Shown: one piece after another, positions 8,863-17,095 of the stretch
Layout: each line of letters begins with the position of its first letter
Numbering within the stretch: position 1 is the stretch's first letter
Origin: Butyrivibrio sp. VCB2006
GTDB lineage: Bacteria; Bacillota; Clostridia; Lachnospirales; Lachnospiraceae
Length of the DNA stretch: 64,000 nucleotides
Reading direction: 5' to 3'
Assembly (NCBI RefSeq): GCF_000420945.1
Contig: NZ_ATVX01000011.1
Coordinates: 54,790 to 118,789 of the forward strand
Made by a program: the position numbers and the translations under genes
The notes under the pieces: model-generated
Told to the model about the DNA's origin: nothing
The model's input: the letters and a program-made list of their open reading frames with translations, nothing else
Database searches by the model: none

Positions 8863-10425
8863 TTAGTTTTTCCTAAGAAGAACCGTATTCTTGTGGTAAT
8901 ATCTAGCCACAACTATATTGATCCAAAAATCTGTATCTTCCTCAACATCGCTAAAAAACAGCATTGAAGGCTTAACTGTATATTCATCAAGAACTGCATC
9001 CGACACTGAATCATCAGTAAGCACAGAGAGTCTTTCCATGCTCTCTTGTCTATAAGTCCCCGCATTTCCTGAAGCAATATCGTAGCAGGCACTGGTTGCC
9101 GAGAAGTAATGAGGATCAGCCTTTATGCAAAGCGCTGCGCCAAAGGCGATAATAAGAAAGAGCACACACATATATAATGCAGAATTGCCGGAAAGCGCCT
9201 CCATATCACTGCCGCTATTCTGCCCCATCTGTCTACCCAAAACAGTCTGTCTCACCCAGGCAATCAAATAAAAGATTGAAAGCTCCAGCATAACCACAAA
9301 CTCTGCCCAGAAAATAGACAAAAGTCTTCCGGCCTCAACGCTTCCTGTAGCAAAAAGCGGAGGAACAATACCAGCGGCAGACATTCCAAGAGCAAAAAGA
9401 GCAAATATAAACGGATGCTCAAATCTATGTTCAATACTCTCAGAAAGCTTCCAGAAAACCGGAATCAGAAGAAGCATCACAAGGATTACTTCCCACCTAA
9501 GGTACTGATTTATACAAATATCAAATACATCATAAAAAGCTATTAGGATTGATTTAACCGCACCAAAGCCCTCAACTTCTGAGGCTCTGACCTTGTTGCC
9601 GGGAGCAAGGCAGGACATTACAAATCCCATAAGGTTAAGAACTGCAGGAATCCACAGAAGCTTCAGATTCTTATTTCCATCTTCGGAAAGTCCTTCTACA
9701 GTGATAAACCCGCTCTTTCTCAGCCCAAGAATTACTAAAACAAGTACAGAGACAATAGCCAGTTCCAGAGCTGTCATATAATTGGCGCCCCCAAGTAAAA
9801 AGCCAAGGATGCAGGCCCAAAGTAGCTTTCCTTTTCCGGAGCCCTCTTTCTTGTCAAAAACCACTCTGATGAGAAGCCCTACCCATAACAGTCCAAGTCC
9901 AAACATAAACATATAGTTTATGGCACCGCTATGCCAGTAGAAAGCTTCAACTCTTGGCATTCCAAAGGGCATACTCTGTATGATCACCATCAATGTGGCC
10001 ATGGACACCACATTTGCAAGATGCTTGTCACCTCTAAAGCCATGCACAAACAATGCATTAAAAAAGTAGCACACACCAAGGGTAAGCATACCTATGATTT
10101 CATACACCACAAGGAAATAAAGCTTTTCACCGAAAATACCGGGGCAAAGGCTCGATAAGGTTGCGGAAAAGAAATATCCAACCCAGTTCATGTACTCATC
10201 CGCAGTAACCTTTATTACGTACCCTATAAGTCCAAAGATATTACCACCATTTATGTAGTATTCATGCGCCTTGTAGGCCATGGACATATCATCGGCTGAC
10301 AGCCAGTTAAAATGCCCCAAAACAAGAAGCGGAATAATTGTAAGGACATAAAGCACAGTCATTACAATGCTGAGGGTTTTCGTATTTATTTTTCCGGAAA
10401 AACCAGGAACTTTGTAGTTAAACAT
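8863..10425 (-). CDS. polytopic membrane protein, DUF6056-like
   Basis: 520 residues with ten or more membrane segments. The early external loop NWLSADDMSMAY, with an acidic pair right after the first helix, resembles the DUF6056 and GT-C-like membrane proteins of Gram-positive and Bacteroidetes glycan clusters. Function in the family is not established; an outer-face sugar transferase using a polyprenyl-phosphate donor is a reasonable guess. ATG 10425 is preferred to TTG 10428 and has AAGGGG eight bases upstream. It lies in the minus-strand operon between the aminotransferase gene and the GT39-like gene at 7300-8859. Confidence 0.6.
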   Translation of the reverse strand: MFNYKVPGFSGKINTKTLSIVMTVLYVLTIIPLLVLGHFNWLSADDMSMAYKAHEYYINGGNIFGLIGYVIKVTADEYMNWVGYFFSATLSSLCPGIFGEKLYFLVVYEIIGMLTLGVCYFFNALFVHGFRGDKHLANVVSMATLMVIIQSMPFGMPRVEAFYWHSGAINYMFMFGLGLLWVGLLIRVVFDKKEGSGKGKLLWACILGFLLGGANYMTALELAIVSVLVLVILGLRKSGFITVEGLSEDGNKNLKLLWIPAVLNLMGFVMSCLAPGNKVRASEVEGFGAVKSILIAFYDVFDICINQYLRWEVILVMLLLIPVFWKLSESIEHRFEHPFIFALFALGMSAAGIVPPLFATGSVEAGRLLSIFWAEFVVMLELSIFYLIAWVRQTVLGRQMGQNSGSDMEALSGNSALYMCVLFLIIAFGAALCIKADPHYFSATSACYDIASGNAGTYRQESMERLSVLTDDSVSDAVLDEYTVKPSMLFFSDVEEDTDFWINIVVARYYHKNTVLLRKN

Positions 10426-10480
10426 CAAGTAATCCCCTTACGTTAGCTATCAACCACTCATCTATGTCCGTTACTGTAAC

Positions 10481-11575
10481 TCAATATGCATTAACTGCAT
10501 CAATTACCATCTTAACTTCTTCATCTGTCATCTCAGGAAAAAGAGGGAGTGTTGCACAATGCTCAGCTAATTTCTCAGCATTAGGGCAATCGCCCTTCTT
10601 GTAACCAAGATCGGCATAAGCCTCCTGGAGATGGCATGGTACAGGATAATGGCGGTTACACTCGATGCCCTTATCCTTCATATACTCAAGGAACTTCTCA
10701 GGGTCACCCTCAACCTGTACTTCAAATAAGTGGAAAACAGGCTCTGTATTATCAGGATGTGCCTGAAGTGTAAACTTAGGGTTAGTGATCTCGGCCATGT
10801 ATCTTCTGCCGATTTTCTGTCTGCGCTTTGTCCACTCAGGAAGATATTTAAGAGAAACAGAAAGAACTGCTCCCTGAATACCCTCAAGACGATAGTTGTA
10901 ACCAATCATCTTGTGATAATATCTGACTTCACAGCCCTGATTCTTCATAACATTCATGTAGTGGTCATACTCAGCATTATTGGTGCTGACAGCGCCACCC
11001 TCACCAAAGGCATAGAGGTTCTTGCCGGGATAGAAGCTAAAGCATCCGATATCTCCCAGGGTTCCAACCATCTTGCCTTCTACCTTGGCGCCATGAGCCT
11101 GGGCACAATCCTCAACGATAAAGAGATTATGCTTATCAGCAATTTCTTTTACCCTAGGGAAATCAAAAGGCTGTCCATAAAGGTGAACACCTACGATAGC
11201 CTTGGTCTTGTCAGTTATCTTCTCTTCAATCCTGTCAGGATCAATTTCCCAAGTATCTGCTGTACAGTCAACAAATACAGGCTTTGCTCCTGTGTAGGTA
11301 ACGCCCCAGGCAGATGCGATATAGGTATTGGCAGGAACGATTACCTCGTCTCCTTCGCCAACTCCCAATGCTGCCAGTGCGCAGTGAAGAGCTGAAGTTC
11401 CGTTGTTAAGTCCCTGAACGTACTTAACACCAAGAAAATCAGCGAACTCTTTATCAAATTTATCTGCGTATTTTCCGCCGGAAAAAGCTGTTTCTTCACA
11501 GCAGGCCTTAATGGCAGCCAAATACTCTTCTTCGTGTTTCTTGTAATCTCTTGTAAGATCAATTCTCTTAAGCAT
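10481..11575 (-). CDS. DegT/DnrJ/EryC1/StrS-family sugar aminotransferase
   Basis: A PLP-dependent fold-type I aminotransferase of 364 residues, usual for the family. NGTSAL (about 58-63) binds the phosphate, VEDCAQAHGA holds the Asp that contacts the PLP ring, and the Schiff-base lysine is Lys185 in SFYPGKNLY. The family makes amino sugars from 3- or 4-keto nucleotide sugars. No dedicated NDP-sugar dehydratase is visible in the window, so the keto-sugar must come from elsewhere or from one of the FAD/NAD enzymes here. ATG 11575 has AGAGG eight bases upstream, better spaced than ATG 11581. In operon with a GT2 gene upstream and the DUF6056-like gene downstream. Confidence 0.9.
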   Translation of the reverse strand: MLKRIDLTRDYKKHEEEYLAAIKACCEETAFSGGKYADKFDKEFADFLGVKYVQGLNNGTSALHCALAALGVGEGDEVIVPANTYIASAWGVTYTGAKPVFVDCTADTWEIDPDRIEEKITDKTKAIVGVHLYGQPFDFPRVKEIADKHNLFIVEDCAQAHGAKVEGKMVGTLGDIGCFSFYPGKNLYAFGEGGAVSTNNAEYDHYMNVMKNQGCEVRYYHKMIGYNYRLEGIQGAVLSVSLKYLPEWTKRRQKIGRRYMAEITNPKFTLQAHPDNTEPVFHLFEVQVEGDPEKFLEYMKDKGIECNRHYPVPCHLQEAYADLGYKKGDCPNAEKLAEHCATLPLFPEMTDEEVKMVIDAVNAY

Positions 11576-11622
11576 TTTCATAACCTCTCGTATCTAACAA
11601 ATGCATAATCTGTTATTACCTA

Positions 11623-12363
11623 TCATCTGGTAACTGTAGCGTATCTCTTTTCCTGTCTGAACAGCTTCTTGAGCTTATAAATTCTGATAATGTAATTCTT
11701 GATGGTCTTGGGCACGTTAACTGTTGTGTCGTAGTCCTCAACCCACTCAATCGGCATGTCTATGATATTAAGACCGGCTCTCTCTGCTCTGAGAAGGAGC
11801 TCAACTGTGTAAAACCAACCCTTGTCATCTGAGCACTGCTTAACAAGCTTCTTGGCAACTGGAGTTCTAAGGAATGTGAATCCGCAAAGAGCATCTGTGG
11901 CCTTCATCTGGAACATTGCCTTAAGAATAAAAACAAGTCCTGCTGAAGTAATTTTACGATACCACTTGCGGCCATGGGTCTTGGAATCCTTGCTGAATCT
12001 CGATCCGTTAACATACTGAACATTTTTCTTTTTCTCAAATATCTCAATTGTCTTGCTAAGATACTCAAGATCAGTTGAAAGATCTATGTCCATATATCCC
12101 ACAATGTCGGCCTCGCAGCGAAACACCCCGGTCTTAAAGGCGATACCTACACCTCTTTCCTCGATGCGGACAAACTCAACCTCTTCATATTTGTCAGCAA
12201 GACGCATACCAATCTCAGGTGTATCGTCGTCAGAGCCGTTATCAACGATTGTAAGCTTATAAGGGATGTGAACATTCTCCCTCATGTAAGCTACGCATTT
12301 ATCAATTCCTTTTTCCAATCTAAGATGCTCATTAAGAACAGGAAATAAAATATTAATATCCAT
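11623..12363 (-). CDS. GT2 glycosyltransferase, soluble DPM1-like
   Basis: A 246-residue GT-A protein: LFPVLNE at the N-terminus, DNGSDDDT near 41-48 and YMDIDLSTD around 90-98 as the metal-binding region. There is no strong hydrophobic tail, unlike the other DPM1-like proteins in the locus, so it probably works from the cytoplasmic face as a peripheral enzyme like archetypal polyprenyl-phosphate-mannose synthases. The C-terminus is Lys/Arg-rich. Nine bases separate it from the GT2 gene upstream (12373-13311). No strong ribosome-binding site is visible, consistent with translational coupling. Donor and acceptor unknown. Confidence 0.85.
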   Translation of the reverse strand: MDINILFPVLNEHLRLEKGIDKCVAYMRENVHIPYKLTIVDNGSDDDTPEIGMRLADKYEEVEFVRIEERGVGIAFKTGVFRCEADIVGYMDIDLSTDLEYLSKTIEIFEKKKNVQYVNGSRFSKDSKTHGRKWYRKITSAGLVFILKAMFQMKATDALCGFTFLRTPVAKKLVKQCSDDKGWFYTVELLLRAERAGLNIIDMPIEWVEDYDTTVNVPKTIKNYIIRIYKLKKLFRQEKRYATVTR

Positions 12364-12372
12364 ACAAAATCA

Positions 12373-13311
12373 TCACTTTCCAACTATTTTCTCGATATCC
12401 GCAACCAGGTATCTCTGCTGTCTGAACACCAGATTAAGAAGCACAGACAAATACTTAAGCACAATTGTAAGAAGTGCAAATACTCCAAAGAATCCAATTG
12501 ACATAAAACTCATAAGTGAAGGCCAGCCTGAGGCAATATCTGATCCCATGAAGTGGTCAACAATTGAATACACAAGACATACAACTGTTGCCAAAAGAAA
12601 TCCACCGCTCAGAAATGCTGATGCCCTCTCCATTATGTTTGTGAAATAAATAAAGGTATCAAGGGCAAGGCCGCCTCTCTCCGAAAAGCTTGCCTTGGAA
12701 TCATTAGCTTTGGAACTTGCAATAGGCGCATAGTCTATAGTTGTCATATTAAGTCCACAGTTGGCATAAACAGCCTTTCTGTAGGGGATATGATTTCCGA
12801 TAGTCTTAATCCTGTTAATGGCACGCCTACTAACTATTCTAAAGGTCTCAGGGCCAATCTTGGCAAAAGACTTACTGTATTTATTGAACAGTCCATAGAA
12901 GACCTTGGAAGTGAATCTGTGGAACTTGGCGTTTGAAGCAGCTACAATGTCATAGCCCTTAACCATCTCGTTGTAGACATCCTCGATAAGGCTCTTATCG
13001 TAGTCCACAAACACATGGTCAAACTCATACACCAGGTCACCGATGGCAATATCTCTTCCTGCATTCATGGAAGGCTCAATTCCCTGATAAAAGCCCATAT
13101 GTACCACAGAAACAATACCCTCAAGCTTCTTGTCAAAGGCATATTTCTTGATATTTTCTACAGTTCCGTCGCTGCAGGCATCATCCACGCAGATAATCTC
13201 GTACTTTTTAAAGAGATTACTGATGGCATCCACTGCAGTATCCAGGAATGGTACTATATTTCCCTCTTCGTTATGAAGGTAAACTACCATTGAGACGAAT
13301 TTGTTCTCCAT
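12373..13311 (-). CDS. GT2 glycosyltransferase with C-terminal membrane segments (GtrB-like)
   Basis: 312 residues. The start has MVVYLHNEE in place of the common IPxYNE strand, then VDDACSDGT near 41-49 and a YEFDHVFVDYD stretch at about 94-104 where the donor-binding Asp residues are expected. Two hydrophobic segments at about 230-290 fit the GtrB/bactoprenol glucosyltransferase design, which charges undecaprenyl phosphate with a sugar for use outside the cell by GT-C enzymes. GAGG lies eight bases before ATG 13311. Located between the DAO-type flavoprotein gene and the smaller GT2 gene in the minus-strand operon. Confidence 0.82.
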   Translation of the reverse strand: MENKFVSMVVYLHNEEGNIVPFLDTAVDAISNLFKKYEIICVDDACSDGTVENIKKYAFDKKLEGIVSVVHMGFYQGIEPSMNAGRDIAIGDLVYEFDHVFVDYDKSLIEDVYNEMVKGYDIVAASNAKFHRFTSKVFYGLFNKYSKSFAKIGPETFRIVSRRAINRIKTIGNHIPYRKAVYANCGLNMTTIDYAPIASSKANDSKASFSERGGLALDTFIYFTNIMERASAFLSGGFLLATVVCLVYSIVDHFMGSDIASGWPSLMSFMSIGFFGVFALLTIVLKYLSVLLNLVFRQQRYLVADIEKIVGK

Positions 13312-13327
13312 CTTAATATCCTCAATC

Positions 13328-14467
13328 TCAAATTAGATATTCATCCAGGTCATAGACCGTATTGATCTTACCTGACAAAACACTTATAAATGTGGGCTCA
13401 TTGCTGTGAACCTTGATAGCTGTCGGTCTTGAATCATCTATTTCCGAGCTCTTCAAAATAGGCTTCATTGAAAACAGTGACTCTCTGTAGTAAAAGCCGT
13501 ATTCAGGCTTCATATACTTCTTGGCCAGATGACTCATATAATCCCAGGAAGAATCCGGTTTAACAGGACATCTGTTACAGTTTCCAAGGCATTCCGGAAC
13601 GCACTTATATCCGCCAACTTCCTCAAGGCGCTTCTGACAGCTAAATGTAGGAAGCTCATCATAACTGGTGACATGAGGTGTAAAGGTAACCGATGTCAGT
13701 GAGTGCTTGCCTGTAAGACCAAAGGGCATTATGGAAAAGAATGGTCCATCCATAACGGTAAGTCCGATATCTTTAAGATTATCGTCAACATCGCACAGGA
13801 TAATCTCGCAAAGCTCATACTTAATTGCAAAACTCTCCTCCGGAAATGCCTTTTTGAGAATCTGATTAACGGAGGCATAGGTTGCATTGAGAACAAAACC
13901 TGATGAATACTGCTCTCCGCCTGACAGCCTTACAACGTAGTCACTTCCATCCCTGTCTATTGTCTCAATGTCAGCATTGAACTGTAACTTGACATTAGAG
14001 TATTTGCTGATTTCGTCCAAAAAGAAATCCCTAAGGACATGGGCATCATAGGTATATTCCTCAGTAAGAAAAGCTCCGTCACACATCTTGTTTTGGAACC
14101 ATCTGCCTGCAGGAACCTCGTCGCACCTGATGTCTGCAGCCTTGCAAAAATCTATAAACTGCTGGGCATTGGTCCAGCTAAAATTTTCAGAAGTAGCATA
14201 AATCTGCTCAAATTTGTCATGAATACAGAATTTGTAATCATCCACAAATCTCTTAAAATATCCCGCAGACTTCATTGCGGTGGAAAGACTCCTTGGGTAG
14301 TGATATCCCATATGGACTCTCGCCTGATTTATATAGGTGGCCCTGGAAAACGAATCCGGTTCTTTTTCAAGTACAAGAACACTCAGCCCTCTTTTTCCAC
14401 AAAAAAGCGCTGAGTATAATCCGTAGAGACCTGCTCCAATTATTATTCTATCAAACTTTTCAACCAT
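13328..14467 (-). CDS. FAD-dependent oxidoreductase, DAO family
   Basis: The N-terminus IIIGAGLYGLYSA followed by LVLEKE is a classic FAD-binding fold of the D-amino-acid-oxidase/glycerol-3-phosphate-dehydrogenase family; 379 residues is a usual length. A Cys-rich segment near residues 310-330 (CVPECLGNCNRCPVK) is unusual for this fold and might bind metal or form disulfides. The true start is ATG 14467: it has AAGGAA four bases upstream and overlaps the last eight bases of the epimerase gene, giving tight coupling. The epimerase/FAD pair suggests that this enzyme oxidises a sugar intermediate of the same pathway, but the substrate is not deducible. Confidence 0.8.
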   Translation of the reverse strand: MVEKFDRIIIGAGLYGLYSALFCGKRGLSVLVLEKEPDSFSRATYINQARVHMGYHYPRSLSTAMKSAGYFKRFVDDYKFCIHDKFEQIYATSENFSWTNAQQFIDFCKAADIRCDEVPAGRWFQNKMCDGAFLTEEYTYDAHVLRDFFLDEISKYSNVKLQFNADIETIDRDGSDYVVRLSGGEQYSSGFVLNATYASVNQILKKAFPEESFAIKYELCEIILCDVDDNLKDIGLTVMDGPFFSIMPFGLTGKHSLTSVTFTPHVTSYDELPTFSCQKRLEEVGGYKCVPECLGNCNRCPVKPDSSWDYMSHLAKKYMKPEYGFYYRESLFSMKPILKSSEIDDSRPTAIKVHSNEPTFISVLSGKINTVYDLDEYLI

Positions 14468-15530
14468 AGTATTCCTTGTACCACTTAGCAAACCTCTTAA
14501 GCCCCTCTCGTAGCGGAGTGTTTGGTTTAAAGCCAAAGTCCTCCTGAAGAGGAGTTACATCTGCATAGGTAACCTCAACATCACCGGGCTGCATAGGAAC
14601 AAGCTCCTTGTGAGCCTCAAAATCGTAGTCCTGCGGTAATACGCCGGCACTGATAAGCTCCTGCTGCAGAATATCCACAAAGTCAAGAAGGTTTACAGGG
14701 TCGTTATTACCGATGTTATAAACCTTGTATTTAACACCGTTCTCATTCTCATCAGGGGCCTTCTCCATAACATTGATAACGCCCTCAACGATGTCGTCAA
14801 CATAGGTGAAATCTCTTTTACAATTACCAAAGTTAAAGATCTTGATGGTCTCACCCTTAACAAGCTTGTTGGTAAAACCAAAGTAAGCCATGTCCGGTCT
14901 TCCTGCCGGTCCGTACACTGTAAAGAAACGAAGACCTGTGCTGGGGATTCCGTAGAGCTTACTGTAAGAATGAGCAAGAAGCTCATTAGATTTCTTGGTT
15001 GCAGCATATAAGGAAACAGGGTTATCTACCTTGTCCTCAGTGCTATATGGGATCTTCTTGTTGGATCCGTAAACACTGGAGCTTGATGCATAAACAAGAT
15101 GCTCAACTCCCTTATATCCGCCCTCAGCCTTGTCAGCATCATAGGAATGTCTGCAGGCTTCAAGAATATTATAAAAACCAATAAGATTTGCCTCAATGTA
15201 GGCATCGGGATTTTCTATGGAATAACGAACTCCCGCCTGGGCTGCAAGGTTAACTACAACCTCAGGCTTAAACTCGTTAAAAGCTTTTTCTATAACAGAC
15301 TTGTCGGCGATATTTCCCTTAACAAATTCGAACTGGGAATTGCCTACTATCTTGGAAAGTCTGTCGTTTTTGATTCCTACATCGTAGTAATCATTAACAT
15401 TATCGATACCAAGGATCTGAATATCCTTGTATCTCTTCATGAGCTCCATGCACAGGTTTGAGCCGATAAAACCGGCTGCTCCTGTGACGATAACTCTTTT
15501 ATTGCTTAGATCAATATTCTTAGTCAGCAT
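14460..15530 (-). CDS. NAD-dependent epimerase, UDP-glucuronate 4-epimerase-like
   Basis: An extended short-chain dehydrogenase/reductase of 356 residues. GAAGFIG at 17-23 binds NAD; the catalytic set is a Ser in the SSSS run at 150-152 with Tyr175 and Lys179 (YAATK). Sequence blocks such as VRYSIENPDAY, YGPAGRPDMA and RDFTYVDDIV are characteristic of the UDP-glucuronate 4-epimerase (GAE/Cap1J) branch, which interconverts UDP-GlcA and UDP-GalA in the cytoplasm. A GalA-containing repeat unit would follow, but UDP-glucose epimerase activity cannot be excluded. It is the second gene after the WbaP-type transferase in the operon and overlaps the FAD enzyme gene. Confidence 0.88.
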   Translation of the reverse strand: MLTKNIDLSNKRVIVTGAAGFIGSNLCMELMKRYKDIQILGIDNVNDYYDVGIKNDRLSKIVGNSQFEFVKGNIADKSVIEKAFNEFKPEVVVNLAAQAGVRYSIENPDAYIEANLIGFYNILEACRHSYDADKAEGGYKGVEHLVYASSSSVYGSNKKIPYSTEDKVDNPVSLYAATKKSNELLAHSYSKLYGIPSTGLRFFTVYGPAGRPDMAYFGFTNKLVKGETIKIFNFGNCKRDFTYVDDIVEGVINVMEKAPDENENGVKYKVYNIGNNDPVNLLDFVDILQQELISAGVLPQDYDFEAHKELVPMQPGDVEVTYADVTPLQEDFGFKPNTPLREGLKRFAKWYKEYYG

Positions 15531-15562
15531 AAGTCCCCCCTATACTCTACTATGCAGAAAAA

Positions 15563-16996
15563 TTACTTGGCACCCTTTCCAAAAAGAACAACGCCAACGG
15601 TCTTAAGGATGATCTTGAAGTCCTCTGTAAGACTCCAGTTGTCGATGTAGCGAAGATCAAGCTTAACAACCTCATCAAAGTCCATGATGTCGCTTCTTCC
15701 GCTGATCTGCCAAAGTCCTGTAAGACCTGGAGTCATTGAAAGACGTCTTCTGTAGTGCTCATTGTACTGAGAAAACTCGTTCTCTGTCGGTGGTCTTGTT
15801 CCAACAAGGCTCATGTCTCCCTTAAGAACGTTAAGGAACTGAGGGAACTCATCAAGACTTGTCTTTCTGATGAATTTACCAACCTTAGTTACTCTTGGAT
15901 CGTTCTCCATCTTGAACATGAGACCGTTCATCTCGTTCTGAGCCTCGAGCTCTTTTTTACGCTCTTCAGCATCTATATACATAGATCTGAATTTGTAGAT
16001 CTTGAAACGTCTACCGTTCTTACCGATTCGTACCTGTGAGAAAAATACAGGTCCCGGAGAATCAAGCTTAATAGCAGGTGCAAGGAAAAGAGTGATGATA
16101 CCTGTAAGGAGTAGCCCCACCAGTCCTCCGATAATATCAACGATTCTCTTAATAAAGAGTCTCTTATAGCTGCTGCGGAACATAGTATAGGAAATAACTG
16201 TATAATCAAGGAAATCTCCTACATTTGTAACAGCACTTCCCACACTTGGAAGCTCTAAGTTATAGTGAGTTGTAATACCCATCTCCTCAAAGCCAAGAAT
16301 AAGGTCTTCCATCTTGCGCTGAGGAATATTAGGAGTATTGATAAACACCTCATCAAAAGGATCTGTGATAAGCCTCTCTGTAAGGTTCTGAATTCCATAA
16401 TGTACATGAACACCGTCAATGTACCATGGCTCTTTGTCCTTAGAAGCCTCATAATCATCATCTACGCAGTAAGCTCTCACAACCTTGTAGCCAAGGCCCT
16501 TGCTGTTCTTCATGAGTTTCTTGATGGTAGCTTCCATCAGATCTCTTTCTGCAACAACTACAACTCTCTCCACATTCGCATCACTGGAGATGTAGCTTCT
16601 GAAAATATTCTTGAAAATAACCCTGACTATCAAAGTAAGGACTATATCAGCCCAAATAAAATTCAAAATAACAAATCTGGAAAGGATTCTTGCCCAGTCA
16701 AGGAAATAGACTACTGCAATGGATGCCAGCATCATAATTGCTACAAATCTTACAACATGAAGGAATTCAATAATGTAGCCTCTTATTATGAAATCCCTGT
16801 TCCAGTCTGCCAAAAAGGTGTATCCGGTACAAAACAAAAGGAATAAAACACATACCATATAATGAAGTGTCTTATCACCCCAGTCGTTATTGTCCTTGAA
16901 TCTTAGCCATGAAAAGAATATGTACGTAACAATAATGCACGCCATATCAATCGCCCACAGTACATACGTCTGCAGGGTTCTGTACTTATTACTCAT
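15563..16996 (-). CDS. polyprenyl-phosphate sugar phosphotransferase (WbaP/CpsE type), initiating enzyme
   Basis: 477 residues. Four or five membrane segments lie in the first 130 residues, then a CoA-binding-like cytoplasmic domain, another membrane segment near 280-300 and the C-terminal bacterial sugar transferase domain with the marks VRIGKNGRRFKIYKFRSM, TSLDEFPQ, LVGTRPPTENE and PGLTGLWQISGR. These enzymes transfer hexose-1-phosphate from a UDP-sugar to undecaprenyl phosphate and so begin assembly of the repeat unit. It is the first gene after the promoter at 17062-17089 and heads the minus-strand operon running down to the flippase. GAGGA precedes ATG 16996 closely. Confidence 0.92.
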   Translation of the reverse strand: MSNKYRTLQTYVLWAIDMACIIVTYIFFSWLRFKDNNDWGDKTLHYMVCVLFLLFCTGYTFLADWNRDFIIRGYIIEFLHVVRFVAIMMLASIAVVYFLDWARILSRFVILNFIWADIVLTLIVRVIFKNIFRSYISSDANVERVVVVAERDLMEATIKKLMKNSKGLGYKVVRAYCVDDDYEASKDKEPWYIDGVHVHYGIQNLTERLITDPFDEVFINTPNIPQRKMEDLILGFEEMGITTHYNLELPSVGSAVTNVGDFLDYTVISYTMFRSSYKRLFIKRIVDIIGGLVGLLLTGIITLFLAPAIKLDSPGPVFFSQVRIGKNGRRFKIYKFRSMYIDAEERKKELEAQNEMNGLMFKMENDPRVTKVGKFIRKTSLDEFPQFLNVLKGDMSLVGTRPPTENEFSQYNEHYRRRLSMTPGLTGLWQISGRSDIMDFDEVVKLDLRYIDNWSLTEDFKIILKTVGVVLFGKGAK

Positions 16997-17061
16997 ACTT
17001 CCTCATTCCCGTAAATCAACAAAACGTATATTTACTCATTCCTATAATTTTACAACTACAC

Positions 17062-17089
17062 ATTGTAACATAATATTTTTATATGCCAA
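17062..17089 (-). promoter_or_regulatory. sigma-A promoter of the WbaP operon
   Basis: On the minus strand TTGGCA (17084-17089), a 16-base spacer and TACAAT (17062-17067). It lies just after the stop of the polymerase-like gene and about 65 bases before ATG 16996. No terminator is visible ahead of it, so it probably reinforces read-through from the upstream genes. Confidence 0.6.
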
Positions 17090-17095
17090 CTAGAA

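Noticed and set aside
10730..11395. An open plus-strand frame of 221 codons opposite the DegT/StrS aminotransferase gene.
   Set aside because: No ribosome-binding site or recognisable motif, and it lies wholly inside a convincing PLP aminotransferase gene.
16265..16846. An open plus-strand frame of 193 codons opposite the WbaP-type gene.
   Set aside because: Antisense to a well-conserved enzyme, with no supporting start signal.
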